This document shows positions 8,636 through 17,829 of a DNA stretch of 36,041 nucleotides, in pieces. Source of the stretch: Lewinella cohaerens DSM 23179. Lineage in GTDB: Bacteria; Bacteroidota; Bacteroidia; Chitinophagales; Saprospiraceae. The notes below the pieces were generated by a model, which saw nothing but the letters and a program-made list of their open reading frames with translations, was not told where the DNA came from and ran no database searches. The stretch spans positions 3,131-39,171 of the forward strand of contig NZ_KB903555.1 in the NCBI RefSeq assembly GCF_000379805.1. Reading direction: 5' to 3'. A program made the translations under genes and the position numbers. The first letter of the stretch is position 1. The number at the start of each line of letters is the position of its first letter.

Positions 8636-10359
8636 GTAATGACCGGCCATTTCTCACCGGTAAAGTCAATATCTTTGATCATCAACTGTAGCTTTTTCTT
8701 TCCGCCCCAATGATTTTCTTCTATAGAGTAGGCGATGGTGAATTCTTCGTGCTGAGCAAAGAGTTCATAATACGCTTTCATTCCAAATGCAATGACATGC
8801 AAGGGGGCGCCCGTTTCCTGTTTAACCTGAAGGCGTACGTGCTCGTCTTTCAGTAAATCAATAGGGCCAAACGCTTTTACGTTTGTGCTCACGAAAACAG
8901 GGTTCCGGTTGGCTGGGCCAAAAGGCGCAAACTGCCGGAGTACATTATAAAAATCAGTTGTTATCTGTGCCAAATTCAGGGTAGCCGCTATTTCTATTTT
9001 GGGCTGTAGCCCATCTTCGGGCATAAGCTCTTCAATCGCTGCTTCAAAACGCTTCGCAAATTCGGGCCAATGTTCTTCTTTCATTGATAAGCCCGCTGCA
9101 TTGGTGTGGCCACCAAAACTGAGCAACAAATCTTCGCATGATTCAATAGCGCCAAACAGGTCAACATTTCCTGCTGAACGAGCTGAGCCTACCAGCACCT
9201 CATCTGACTTTGTCAAGATAACAGTAGGCCGATGAAAATCGGTCGATAAACGAGCCGCTACAATTCCAATGACCCCTTTGTGCCAGTGTGGTTGATAAAG
9301 CACCAAGCTTTTCTGAGCTTTCCAATTAGGATTATCCTCTACATCTTCGCGAGCCTCGTCAGCGGTGCGTTTATCATATTCTCTACGAAGTTCATTGCGT
9401 TCGCGCAGTTGTTCGGCATAGTCCTTGGCTTTCGCTCGTGTGGTCGCCAGCATTAGCTTTACTACCAAGCCAGCATCCGCCATACGCCCAGAGGCGTTGA
9501 TAATGGGGCCAATTCCAAATACAATATCACTGATTCTAAAAGGTTTACGACGGCTTGTTACCCTTAGCAGTGCTTGTAAGCCAAACTTGCGGGTAGTATT
9601 CAATTGTCGTAAGCCATAAGTAGCCAAAATACGGTTTTCGCCTACCACTGGCATGACATCACTAGCGATACTTATAGCTACAAAATCGCTTAATCGCTGA
9701 AGTTCTGTATCTGACTTTCCCCAATGCCGGAGCATAGCTTGGGCCAACTTGAAAGCGACACCACAACCGCTTAGATTAGGGTTAGGATAATTACAATCTG
9801 GTCGCTTAGGATCGAGAACAGCCGAAGCAAAAGGCCATTCATCTCCGGGCAGGTGGTGATCACAAATGATTACATCCATCCCTTGGCTTCGCGCGTTATC
9901 TACAGGAGCCTGGGCTCGAATACCACAATCAACCGTAATAAGGAGAGTTACCCCTGAGTTTGCGGCATAACTTATCCCTTCTTCTGAAAGACCGTAACCT
10001 TCTTTGTATCGATTAGGGATATAAAAATCAACAGCCCGATGGCCTTGATCCAAAAGAAATTGATAGAGGAAGGAAACCGACATTGTGCCATCGACGTCGT
10101 AGTCTCCATAAATGAGAATTTTTTCGCCTCGGTTGATCGCCATATCCAGTCGGCCCACGGCTTTCTCCATGTCTTTCATTAGGAAAGGGTCGTGGAGTAG
10201 CTCCCATTCTGGCTTAAAAAAGGCCTCCGCGGCTACTACGCTTTCTACCCCCCTTTGTACAAGAAGCTGGCATAAGGCCGGGTTGAGTTCCAGTCTTTGC
10301 TGTAATTCACCGGCTTTTTCCGGGGCATAAGGTACAGGCAGCCAAACGGGGGTTTGCAT
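8632..10359 (-). CDS. recJ: Single-stranded-DNA-specific exonuclease RecJ
   Basis: A 575-residue DHH-family 5'-3' exonuclease acting on single-stranded DNA in recombination and repair. Motifs in order: GDYDVDGT (85-92), VDCG (143-146) and DHH (167-169) hold the metal-binding aspartates and histidines; SGCGVAFKLAQA follows. The DHHA1 domain contains the conserved SFGGHTNAAGLSM glycine motif, and a C-terminal OB-like domain closes the protein. The length matches bacterial RecJ. It is transcribed toward the crp/fnr-like gene and overlaps its end by 4 bp; upstream lies the terminator of the OmpA-family gene. Confidence 0.96.
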   Translation of the reverse strand: MQTPVWLPVPYAPEKAGELQQRLELNPALCQLLVQRGVESVVAAEAFFKPEWELLHDPFLMKDMEKAVGRLDMAINRGEKILIYGDYDVDGTMSVSFLYQFLLDQGHRAVDFYIPNRYKEGYGLSEEGISYAANSGVTLLITVDCGIRAQAPVDNARSQGMDVIICDHHLPGDEWPFASAVLDPKRPDCNYPNPNLSGCGVAFKLAQAMLRHWGKSDTELQRLSDFVAISIASDVMPVVGENRILATYGLRQLNTTRKFGLQALLRVTSRRKPFRISDIVFGIGPIINASGRMADAGLVVKLMLATTRAKAKDYAEQLRERNELRREYDKRTADEAREDVEDNPNWKAQKSLVLYQPHWHKGVIGIVAARLSTDFHRPTVILTKSDEVLVGSARSAGNVDLFGAIESCEDLLLSFGGHTNAAGLSMKEEHWPEFAKRFEAAIEELMPEDGLQPKIEIAATLNLAQITTDFYNVLRQFAPFGPANRNPVFVSTNVKAFGPIDLLKDEHVRLQVKQETGAPLHVIAFGMKAYYELFAQHEEFTIAYSIEENHWGGKKKLQLMIKDIDFTGEKWPVIT

Positions 10360-10440
10360 GTCGGAAGGTTAGCGAATTCTTTTTTGCTTAAACAACTAAG
10401 GTATAACATTCTCTTTACATTACTGGTTATTCTACAAAGC

Positions 10441-10474
10441 AAAAGCCGGATTTGCTTTCACAAACCCGGCTTTG
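10441..10474 (-). terminator. Terminator of the OmpA-family gene
   Basis: A 13-bp stem with one mismatch (10442-10454 with 10461-10473, arms built on AAAGCCGG and CCGGCTTT) and a 6-nt loop. On the minus strand it is followed by TTTTGCTTT, and it lies 34 bp past the stop at 10508. Confidence 0.75.
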
Positions 10475-10507
10475 CCTTTGGTATCAGTAAGTTATAAAAG
10501 CAAAATC

Positions 10508-11269
10508 TTAGTTGCCACCAGCTGCTTTCAACAAGCCACCCATATCTGGGTTAGGCGTAAGAGAAGTGCGACGGTTAGCCTCGCGACCTTCCTTGGTAGC
10601 ATTATCACCAACAGGCATGTTTTCACCATATCCAGCGATAGTAATCTGTGAAGCGTCTACACCCTTGCGGATCAAGCGGCTAGCAACAGACTTGGCGCGT
10701 GCGTAGCTCAAGTCCCAGTTGTCGGTACCAGCATCAGCAGCGAATTGCTTGTCATCAGTGTATCCTTCTACCAATACTTTGATAGCAGGGTTAGCCTTCA
10801 GTTTTTCAGCCATTGCGTCGATAGCATTACGCTGATCACGGTTCAAGCTAGAAGAGCTGTTACGGAAGTTTACTGGTTCTTCAGTTACAAGGTACAAGCG
10901 ACCATCGCGCTCTTCCATTGTCAGGCCAGAATCCGTGTAAGCGGCGAACATACCATTAATTTCATCCTTAATGGCTTTCAATTCTGCTTCTGTCATGTTC
11001 AGCTTTTCATTAACCTGAGCAATTTGAGCAGTCATATCGGTGCGAAGGCTGCTAAGTTCGCCATTCAAGCGAGCTTTTTCAGAAGCCATTTCAGCAGCTA
11101 GGGCATCTTTTTCTTCCCCTAAGGTTTTCACCTGTGATTGGGTTTCAGCAAGTGCCTGATCAGTAGCTGTCTTTGCAGCTTGCAATTCATCAAATTTCTT
11201 CTTTGATACGCAAGACTGGAAAGAACCGGCTACCATAACGAAGATCAACGCAGTGATTATAAAACGCAT
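10508..11269 (-). CDS. OmpA-family lipoprotein (peptidoglycan-binding)
   Basis: A 253-residue lipoprotein with lipobox SFQSC (Cys20). After the lipid anchor a coiled coil (about 25-110, heptads rich in A, E, L and K) acts as a spacer, followed by an OmpA-like peptidoglycan-binding domain (about 125-245) with VLVEGYTDD, the NWDLSYARAKSV helix and the GREANRRTSL arginine motif. It should tie the outer membrane to the cell wall, like Pal. It has its own terminator and an unusually long upstream gap that contains a possible distant promoter, both in keeping with an abundant structural protein. Confidence 0.92.
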   Translation of the reverse strand: MRFIITALIFVMVAGSFQSCVSKKKFDELQAAKTATDQALAETQSQVKTLGEEKDALAAEMASEKARLNGELSSLRTDMTAQIAQVNEKLNMTEAELKAIKDEINGMFAAYTDSGLTMEERDGRLYLVTEEPVNFRNSSSSLNRDQRNAIDAMAEKLKANPAIKVLVEGYTDDKQFAADAGTDNWDLSYARAKSVASRLIRKGVDASQITIAGYGENMPVGDNATKEGREANRRTSLTPNPDMGGLLKAAGGN

Positions 11270-11504
11270 GTTCTCTGTAAGTTTGATTTAAAAAAATTTT
11301 ATTGACTCTTAGTTCGAGTAACGAAAATTATTAGTTATTAGGTTTACTACAACAACTGCTTGCAAAGCAAGACATAATTTTTGAATAAAACAAAGTTTAC
11401 CGTATCCAAGTTATCCACAGTGGAAGAAAACTGGTAGAATAACCAGTCATAGGGGTGTAATTTTCAGTTTTTAACAAAAACCGGGGAAATCGTTTTCGTT
11501 GATG

Positions 11505-11512
11505 CAAATATA
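11505..11512 (-). promoter_or_regulatory. Possible distal promoter element for the OmpA-family gene
   Basis: Minus-strand TATATTTG, a consensus match 236 bp before the ATG; if used, it would give a long 5' untranslated leader. Confidence 0.35.
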
Positions 11513-11557
11513 AGGGCTTATCTAGATATTACATTAGTGCAAAAGGGTTTAAATCAC

Positions 11558-11565
11558 TATTTTTG
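11558..11565 (+). promoter_or_regulatory. Promoter -7 element (TAnnTTTG) for the hydrolase operon
   Basis: TATTTTTG, a consensus match 86 bp before the chosen ATG at 11652. Confidence 0.4.
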
Positions 11566-11651
11566 CAAAAAATTGCACTTTTTTTCCTTTATTTTAACAA
11601 ACAAGGGGAAAAACCGCAACAATGGCAATAGCTATTGCCTTAATAAGCTAC

Positions 11652-12410
11652 ATGGAATATCAAATTATCGAGGAAGGAAGGTTCCGCTATTTGGAAACTA
11701 ATGGAGGAGACGAGACCATTATGTTATTGCACGGATTATTCGGTGCCCTGAGTAATTTTTCGGGCATACTTGACCATTTTGGGGAAAAGTATAATGTAGT
11801 TGTACCTATGCTCCCTATTTTTGAATTACCTCTACGTAAGGTTTCATTGGCAGGATTAGTAGATCACGTCGCTGATTTTGTAGAAATGAAAGGGTTTGAT
11901 CAAGTCCACCTACTAGGTAATTCACTAGGAGGACACGTATCCTTATTGTACACCCTGGCTCACCCTGACAAGGTCAGAACGGTTAGTTTAACTGGTAGCT
12001 CTGGTCTTTTTGAAAACTCAATGGGTAATTCTTTCCCACGTCGAGGTGACTACGAATTCATCCGAGTACGGACAGAAGGAACGTTTTACGACCCTAAAGT
12101 AGCCACCAAAGAGTTGGTTGACGAAGTCTTTGATACGGTCAATGACCGGAACAAAGCCATCAGGGTTATCGCAACAGCTAAATCAGCTGTACGCCATAAT
12201 TTGAGCGACAAGCTTGCCCAAATAACAGCCCCTACGCTTTTGATATGGGGAAAAGAAGACAGTATTACACCTCCTTTTGTCGGCGAAAAGTTCCACGAAC
12301 TCATTCCGAACTCAACACTTCACTTTGTTGACAAATGCGGGCACGCTCCAATGATGGAACACCCTGTTATTTTCAACGATCTTCTGGATAACTTTTTAGT
12401 ACAGCATTAA
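11652..12410 (+). CDS. Alpha/beta hydrolase
   Basis: A 252-residue cytoplasmic hydrolase of the alpha/beta fold. Visible are the oxyanion-hole loop LLHGLFGALSNF, the nucleophile elbow GNSLGG (catalytic Ser), the acid strand WGKEDSITPP (Asp) and the catalytic His in KCGHAPMMEHP. The substrate cannot be predicted; the family includes esterases, C-C bond hydrolases and thioesterases. The ATG at 11652 is preferred because it starts directly at the family's beta strand (MEYQIIEEGRF); an ATG 30 bp upstream would add ten hydrophobic residues that do not form a signal peptide. It is followed after 63 bp by an M1 aminopeptidase on the same strand, a possible two-gene unit. Confidence 0.88.
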   Translation: MEYQIIEEGRFRYLETNGGDETIMLLHGLFGALSNFSGILDHFGEKYNVVVPMLPIFELPLRKVSLAGLVDHVADFVEMKGFDQVHLLGNSLGGHVSLLYTLAHPDKVRTVSLTGSSGLFENSMGNSFPRRGDYEFIRVRTEGTFYDPKVATKELVDEVFDTVNDRNKAIRVIATAKSAVRHNLSDKLAQITAPTLLIWGKEDSITPPFVGEKFHELIPNSTLHFVDKCGHAPMMEHPVIFNDLLDNFLVQH

Positions 12411-12473
12411 TTAGGATATTTACCTCGTAGCAATGCTACTTGTCATTCTGATTAGCTCCCAAATTTTACCAAT

Positions 12474-15056
12474 ATGAAATTTCAAATTCTCGGTATTAGC
12501 CTACTGAGCTTGATAATAGTAGCCTGTGGTACACCGAAGGTAGTGATCATGGAAGAGCCTCTACTTGAGCAGCGTCAACTCGACACTTTATACGTAACGG
12601 CTCCGCCAATCACCGAAGACGAAAAAGATTACGAGTTACCTCTTTATAATCCTAGCTATTCCAGAACGGTTGATATTCTTCATACAAAACTGGATCTTTC
12701 CTTTAACTGGGAAAAAGAAGAAGTCCTTGGAAAAGCTGATTTAACACTCACTCCTTACTTCTACCCTACGAATACCGTAGAGCTAGATGCCAAAGGCTTT
12801 ACCTTTAATAGTATACAATTTACTGATGGTACTCCCCTCCGTTATGAATACGATGGTCGTAAAGTTGCGATTCAATTACCCCGCTCTTATACCAGGGTAG
12901 ACACTATTCGCTTGGCTATTGACTATGTAGCGCAACCACGTCCAGATGGAGGAAGTGATGCGATTACTTCTGATAAAGGGTTGTTCTTTATTAACCCAAG
13001 AGGAGAAGAAGGCGACAAGCCTCAACAAATTTGGACCCAAGGTGAAACGGAGAATAATTCCCGTTGGTTTCCGACAGTAGACAAACCCAACGAGCGTTGT
13101 ACGCAGGAGATGTACCTAACGGTAGAGGATCGCTTTCTGACGTTATCGAACGGCCTTTTACTTTCTTCTACAAAGAATGACAATGGCACGCGTACTGATT
13201 ACTGGAAAATGGATCAACCACACGCGCCTTATCTCTTCATGATAGCTATTGGCGAATTTGCTAAAGTTGAAGATGCTCCTTACAATGGTAAGCCTGTCAA
13301 TTACTATGTGGAACCAGAATTTGAAGAGCACGCAAAGGCTATCTATCCGCATACACCAGAGATGCTCGGTTTTTTCTCTGAAATAACAGGCACTGAATAC
13401 CCTTGGTCGAAATATTCTCAGGTGATTGTGCGTGATTTTGTATCAGGAGCTATGGAAAACACCACTGGTGTCATCTTTGGCGACTTTATACAACATACTG
13501 AACGTGAACTCATTGATGAGCTCACCAATGAAAAAATTGTTGCTCACGAAATGTTCCACCATTGGTTTGGCGATTTTGTCACCTGCGAAAGTTGGGCTAA
13601 TTTGACATTGAACGAAGGGTTTGCTAATTACAGTGAATACCTTTGGCTTGAACACAAATACGGTCGAGATGAAGCAGACCAACATTTGTTGGCAGAATGG
13701 GAAGGCTACTTGTCTTCTGCTCGTGAGGGCATCCACCCTTTGATTCATTACGGCTATGCCGATAAAGAAAATATGTTCGACGCCCACAGTTATAATAAAG
13801 GTGGTGCTGTTTTACACATGTTGCGCAAGACCATCGGCGACGAAGCTTTCTTTGCGGGCTTACAGCGTTACCTTCACGACAATGCTTATTCAGCAGTTGA
13901 AGTTGATGAGCTCCGTATGGCTTTTGAAGACATAACCGGAGAAGACCTCCATTGGTTCTTTGATCAATGGTACATGAATGAAGGCCAGCCTACCTTGAAC
14001 ATAGACTACGGTTATGATATAAATACCCAAGAGGCTGTTGTGACAGTCAAACAAACTCAAGATGGGAGAAAGATGCCTCCTGTTTTCCAGTTACTTACAG
14101 AGGTTGACGTATATCTTCCTGGCCAGGATGCCCCTGTTCGGCACGAAGTTTTGATTAATCAGCGGCAACAGGAAGTTCGCTTGCCCGCAGCTACTGCTCC
14201 TGCCCTTGTTATTTTTGATGCAGAGCGGAGTATTTTAGCAAAATGGGAAGACAATAAAACCCAAGATCAGCTGGCCTACCAATTCCTGAATGCACCGCTA
14301 TTCCTGGATCGTTACCAGGCATTGAATGAACTGGAAGATAACTACCCTGCTTTCGATGCTATTCTCCAAAAGGCACTACAAGATCCTTTTTATGGCATCA
14401 GAGCTTTGGCATTAAGTCGTTTATCAGAAGAAACTTCTTCTTCTGTATCGCTGGAACTGGTAGCTAAACTTGCGGAGGAGGATGACCATTCTGAGGTTCG
14501 TTCGACAGCATTAATGGCCCTTACAGAAATAGGACATGATCAAGCTTACACGCTTGCTGAAAAAGCAATAGATGCCCGTCCATATAGCGTTGTATCTACT
14601 GGATTATCAAGCCTTTACCAACTCAATCCTCAAGAAGGGTTAGCTGCGGCAGATAAGATGAGTAGCGAAACAAATGCTCAATTAGTAGCTACAGTGGGTG
14701 ATATCTATGCTGAATCTAGTGATCAAAAATACCTTCCCTATTTCGATAAAAATCTTGGGAATGTGGATGGTTTTGGTGCTTTAAATTTCTTTGAAAGCTA
14801 TGGTAGCTTGCTCCTTGCTGACGACTCAGGTGCCAATATTGAAAAAGCAGTTAAGCGCCTAAAGGCTATAGGCACAAACATGGGCCAATCTCCTTGGGCA
14901 CGGATTGCTTCGATCAAAACTCTGAGTGAACTAAAAAGTGGCCTTGCTGAAAACGCCTTGGCTACACAGTGGCTTAGTGCTATAGACCAAGCAATTGAAG
15001 CGATCAAAGTTGCGGAGACGAATCCACAGCTAAAAGGGATTTATCAGCAATTTTAA
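12474..15056 (+). CDS. M1 family metallo-aminopeptidase, lipoprotein
   Basis: An 860-residue zinc aminopeptidase. The N-terminus MKFQILGISLLSLIIVACG is a lipoprotein signal with a C after VA, so it is probably anchored to a membrane and works on peptides outside the cytoplasm. The exopeptidase motif GAMEN is at 325-329 and the zinc site HEMFH (358-362) is followed after 18 residues by Glu381 (LNEGFANYSEY), the full HEXXH-x18-E set. The C-terminal third is helical with HEAT-like repeats (ALSRLSEETSSSV..., ALMALTEIGHDQA), typical for the larger family members. A factor-independent terminator lies about 60 bp after the stop. Confidence 0.94.
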   Translation: MKFQILGISLLSLIIVACGTPKVVIMEEPLLEQRQLDTLYVTAPPITEDEKDYELPLYNPSYSRTVDILHTKLDLSFNWEKEEVLGKADLTLTPYFYPTNTVELDAKGFTFNSIQFTDGTPLRYEYDGRKVAIQLPRSYTRVDTIRLAIDYVAQPRPDGGSDAITSDKGLFFINPRGEEGDKPQQIWTQGETENNSRWFPTVDKPNERCTQEMYLTVEDRFLTLSNGLLLSSTKNDNGTRTDYWKMDQPHAPYLFMIAIGEFAKVEDAPYNGKPVNYYVEPEFEEHAKAIYPHTPEMLGFFSEITGTEYPWSKYSQVIVRDFVSGAMENTTGVIFGDFIQHTERELIDELTNEKIVAHEMFHHWFGDFVTCESWANLTLNEGFANYSEYLWLEHKYGRDEADQHLLAEWEGYLSSAREGIHPLIHYGYADKENMFDAHSYNKGGAVLHMLRKTIGDEAFFAGLQRYLHDNAYSAVEVDELRMAFEDITGEDLHWFFDQWYMNEGQPTLNIDYGYDINTQEAVVTVKQTQDGRKMPPVFQLLTEVDVYLPGQDAPVRHEVLINQRQQEVRLPAATAPALVIFDAERSILAKWEDNKTQDQLAYQFLNAPLFLDRYQALNELEDNYPAFDAILQKALQDPFYGIRALALSRLSEETSSSVSLELVAKLAEEDDHSEVRSTALMALTEIGHDQAYTLAEKAIDARPYSVVSTGLSSLYQLNPQEGLAAADKMSSETNAQLVATVGDIYAESSDQKYLPYFDKNLGNVDGFGALNFFESYGSLLLADDSGANIEKAVKRLKAIGTNMGQSPWARIASIKTLSELKSGLAENALATQWLSAIDQAIEAIKVAETNPQLKGIYQQF

Positions 15057-15117
15057 TGTTCCCTTTGTTTGAAATAGTTAGAGAAAACAGAGAGGATTGC
15101 AAAATTTCCTCAACTAC

Positions 15118-15154
15118 AAAAAATCCCGAGTGCTATCGTGCTCGGGATTTTTTT
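15118..15154 (+). terminator. Terminator after the M1 aminopeptidase gene
   Basis: The stem 15121-15130 / 15141-15150 (AAATCCCGAG with CTCGGGATTT, extendable by A-T pairs), a 10-nt loop and a T7 run form a strong hairpin 62 bp past the stop codon and 179 bp before thrA. Confidence 0.85.
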
Positions 15155-15269
15155 GTCTACTTCGTTCCCCAAACCGATGGCTTACCTTTCGGAATTAGGG
15201 CGCATATTTCTTATGGCCAAGCACTGACAGAATTGTATATTTTAAATACATTTATTCTTCCAAATATTA

Positions 15270-15307
15270 ACCGTCATTACTGCTTGCCTTAACCTCACAG
15301 TGACGGT
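15270..15307 (+). promoter_or_regulatory. Inverted repeat in the thr operon leader
   Basis: ACCGTCA (15270-15276) pairs with TGACGGT (15301-15307) around a 24-nt loop, ending 25 bp before the thrA ATG. It could be an operator or a leader hairpin; no leader peptide rich in Thr/Ile codons was found. Two identical stretches TACATTTATTCT lie on either side of it. Confidence 0.35.
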
Positions 15308-15332
15308 ACATTTATTCTAAATTCATTTTACT

Positions 15333-17793
15333 ATGAAGGTCCTGAAATTCGGTGGCTCTTCCGTATCCAAGCCGGAAAGAATTCGTAATATTGTTGATAT
15401 TTTAAAATCATATTACGCTGAAGGAGAACACTTTACTGTCGTTTTCTCTGCTTTCGGTGGGGTCACAGATATGCTCATCAAAATGAGTGAACTAGCTGCT
15501 AAGGGCAACGAGAGTTATCAAGATCTATTTGATAAATTTAGCGATCGCCATTCTAAAGCAGTAGAGGAACTACTCACTGACGAATATAAAAAGGAAGTAC
15601 TCCCCCAACTTGATCGTAACCACGAGGTGCTGAGAAACCTGCTGCACGGTATTTTTCTTGTGAGGGAAGCTTCGCCTCGTACGATGGATTACGTCCTCAG
15701 TTTTGGAGAGCGTAATTCTTCTTTTATCATTTCTTTTGTTTTGCGTCAGGCCGGTATCAAGAGTGCCTACCTTGATGCACGGAAAATTATCAAAACCGAT
15801 AAGAAGTTTAATTCTGCAAAAGTAGATTTTGAACTGACTTATCAAAAAATTCGCGAGTACTACGCCGAGCATCCTGAGGTGCAAATCGTAACTGGCTTTA
15901 TCGCTTCCGCTAAGGGTGGCCTTACCACAACTTTAGGGCGTGGAGGATCAGATTATACGGCATCACTAATTGCCGCGGGACTCAACGCAAAGGTCATTGA
16001 AATCTGGACTGATGTAGATGGTGTACTCACTGCTGACCCAAGAAAAGTAAAAAAGGCTTTCACTATTAAGAACATGACCTATGCCGAGGCAATGGAAATG
16101 TCTCATTTTGGTGCCAAGGTAATTTACCCCCCCTACGCTACAACCTGCTTTACGAAAGCAGATTCCTCTTTTCATAAAAAACACTTTCAATCCCTCTTTC
16201 CGAGGCACCTATATTTCCAACCAGTCTGATCCAGAAGGAGCTCCTGTGAAAGGTATTTCTTCTGTAAGTCAAGTTGCATTACTCACACTTGCTGGCAGTG
16301 GTCTTTTTGGCGTCCCTGGTATTGCTGCTCGCCTTTTTGGCGCCTTGGCCCAAGCTGGTATCAATGTCATTCTTATTACGCAGGGCTCAAGCGAGCACGC
16401 TATAAGTTTTGCAGTACAGCCACAAGTTGCCCGCAAAGCTAAGCGCCAGGTAGAAGAAGCATTTCAGTATGAACTAGACAGGAATATTGTTGACCCTGTA
16501 AAAGTAGAAGAAGACTTATCCGTTGTTGCTATTATTGGTGAGAACATGCGATACCGGACGGGGATATCAGGAAGGTTGTTCCAGGCGCTGGGCAAGAACG
16601 GTATCAATATTATTGCCATTGCTCAAGGGTCGAGTGAATTAAATATTTCTGTTGTCATTCCACAGAGTGACGAAACCAAAGCACTCAATGCGCTGCATGA
16701 GGCTTTCTTCCTCAGTGGTACTCAAGAGTTGCACTTATTTATGGTGGGTGTTGGATTAATAGGCAGCACCTTACTCAAGCAGCTCAAGGCGCAAACCGAA
16801 TTCCTGAAAGAGAAACGTTCTTTAGAAATAAAGGTAATTGGGTTAGCCAATTCTAAAAAAATGATTTTTGATAAAGAAGGTATTGACCTAGAGTACTGGC
16901 AAGAAACCTTAGCGGAGGGAAATGACACATCCGATCTACCAATCTTCGTCGCGCGGATGAAAGAGATGAATCTCACTAACAGTATCTTCATTGACAATAC
17001 CGCGAATGAGAAAGTGGCGAGTTATTATGAATCCATACTGGAACATAGCATCTCTATTTCAACACCGAACAAGATCGCTACTTCGTCCTCTTACCTCCAA
17101 TACCAACGATTAAAGACAATTGCCAACAAGCGAGATGTAGCCTTCCGGTATGAAACCAATGTTGGTGCTGGGCTTCCCGTTATTTCAACGCTTAACGACC
17201 TCATTGGAAGTGGTGACGAAATCCTACAAATCCAGGGAGTTTTATCAGGATCGCTTTCCTATATCTTCAACCATTTCACAGGAGATCGTTCTTTCAGCGA
17301 AATCGTAGCAGAAGCAAAACAGCTTGGCTATACTGAACCTGACCCGAGAACAGACCTAAGCGGAATGGATGTACGACGTAAAATCCTCATCTTAGCTAGA
17401 GAGGCTGGTTGGATGCTAGAAAAAGAAGACGTGACCGTCACCTCTATTTTACCCAAGGCTGTGGAAGAGGCCGAAAGTGTAGATGAGTTTTTCCTTCAAC
17501 TTGAAGCTCACAATAATCATTTTGAACAACTACGAGCTAACGCCGAAGCAGACAACAAAGTCCTAAGAATGATTGCCAGCCTGGATGAAACAGGTAAAGC
17601 TCAAATCGCATTGAAAGCTGTAGCTACCGACAGCCCGTTTTATTTCTTGAGTGGCAGTGACAACATGATTGTTTTTGTAACTGCTCGTTATAAAGATCGC
17701 CCCTTAGTTGTGCGCGGGCCTGGTGCAGGAGCAGAGGTTACAGCGGCAGGTGTTTTTGCAGAGATAATTTCTATTGGAAAATTTCTTTTTTAA
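15333..17793 (+). CDS. thrA: Bifunctional aspartate kinase/homoserine dehydrogenase, broken by a one-base frameshift
   Basis: First gene of the thr operon; the fused enzyme makes aspartyl phosphate and reduces aspartate semialdehyde to homoserine. The kinase part begins KFGGSSV; the reading frame from 15333 continues to MSHFGAKVIYPP and then hits a C7 run (16127-16133) after which it stops at 16229. Removing one C restores TLQPALRKQIPLFIKNTF and joins seamlessly to two ACT domains (GVPGIAARLFGALAQAGIN; RTGISGRLFQALGKNGIN) and the dehydrogenase (VGVGLIGS Rossmann loop; ETNVGAGLPVI). The repaired protein would be 819 residues, the normal size. A GTG at 16246 with AAGGAG in front could in principle start the second half separately. 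Sequencing error, a recent mutation or recoding are all possible. Confidence 0.93.
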
Positions 17794-17829
17794 AAGTAAA
17801 GCTTTAATAAAAAGAAGTAAAACTTTAAA

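Larger units (their letters stand above)
11270..11651. other. 382-bp intergenic region between ompA-like and hydrolase genes
   Basis: No gene seen. It holds an AT-rich ompA-proximal part, an exact DnaA-box 9-mer (TTATCCACA, 11411-11419), a small hairpin ACTGGT-6-ACCAGT just beside it, a minus-strand TATATTTG at 11505-11512 (a possible ompA promoter giving a leader of about 235 nt) and a plus-strand TATTTTTG at 11558-11565 for the hydrolase. Confidence 0.5.

Noticed and set aside
15056-15292. A 78-codon open frame directly after the M1 aminopeptidase
   Set aside because: It runs through a strong terminator hairpin and T run and resembles no protein.
15333-17793. Two independent genes (monofunctional aspartate kinase plus homoserine dehydrogenase)
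   Set aside because: The first frame breaks within the kinase domain before its ACT domains, and dropping one C gives a continuous, family-like protein.
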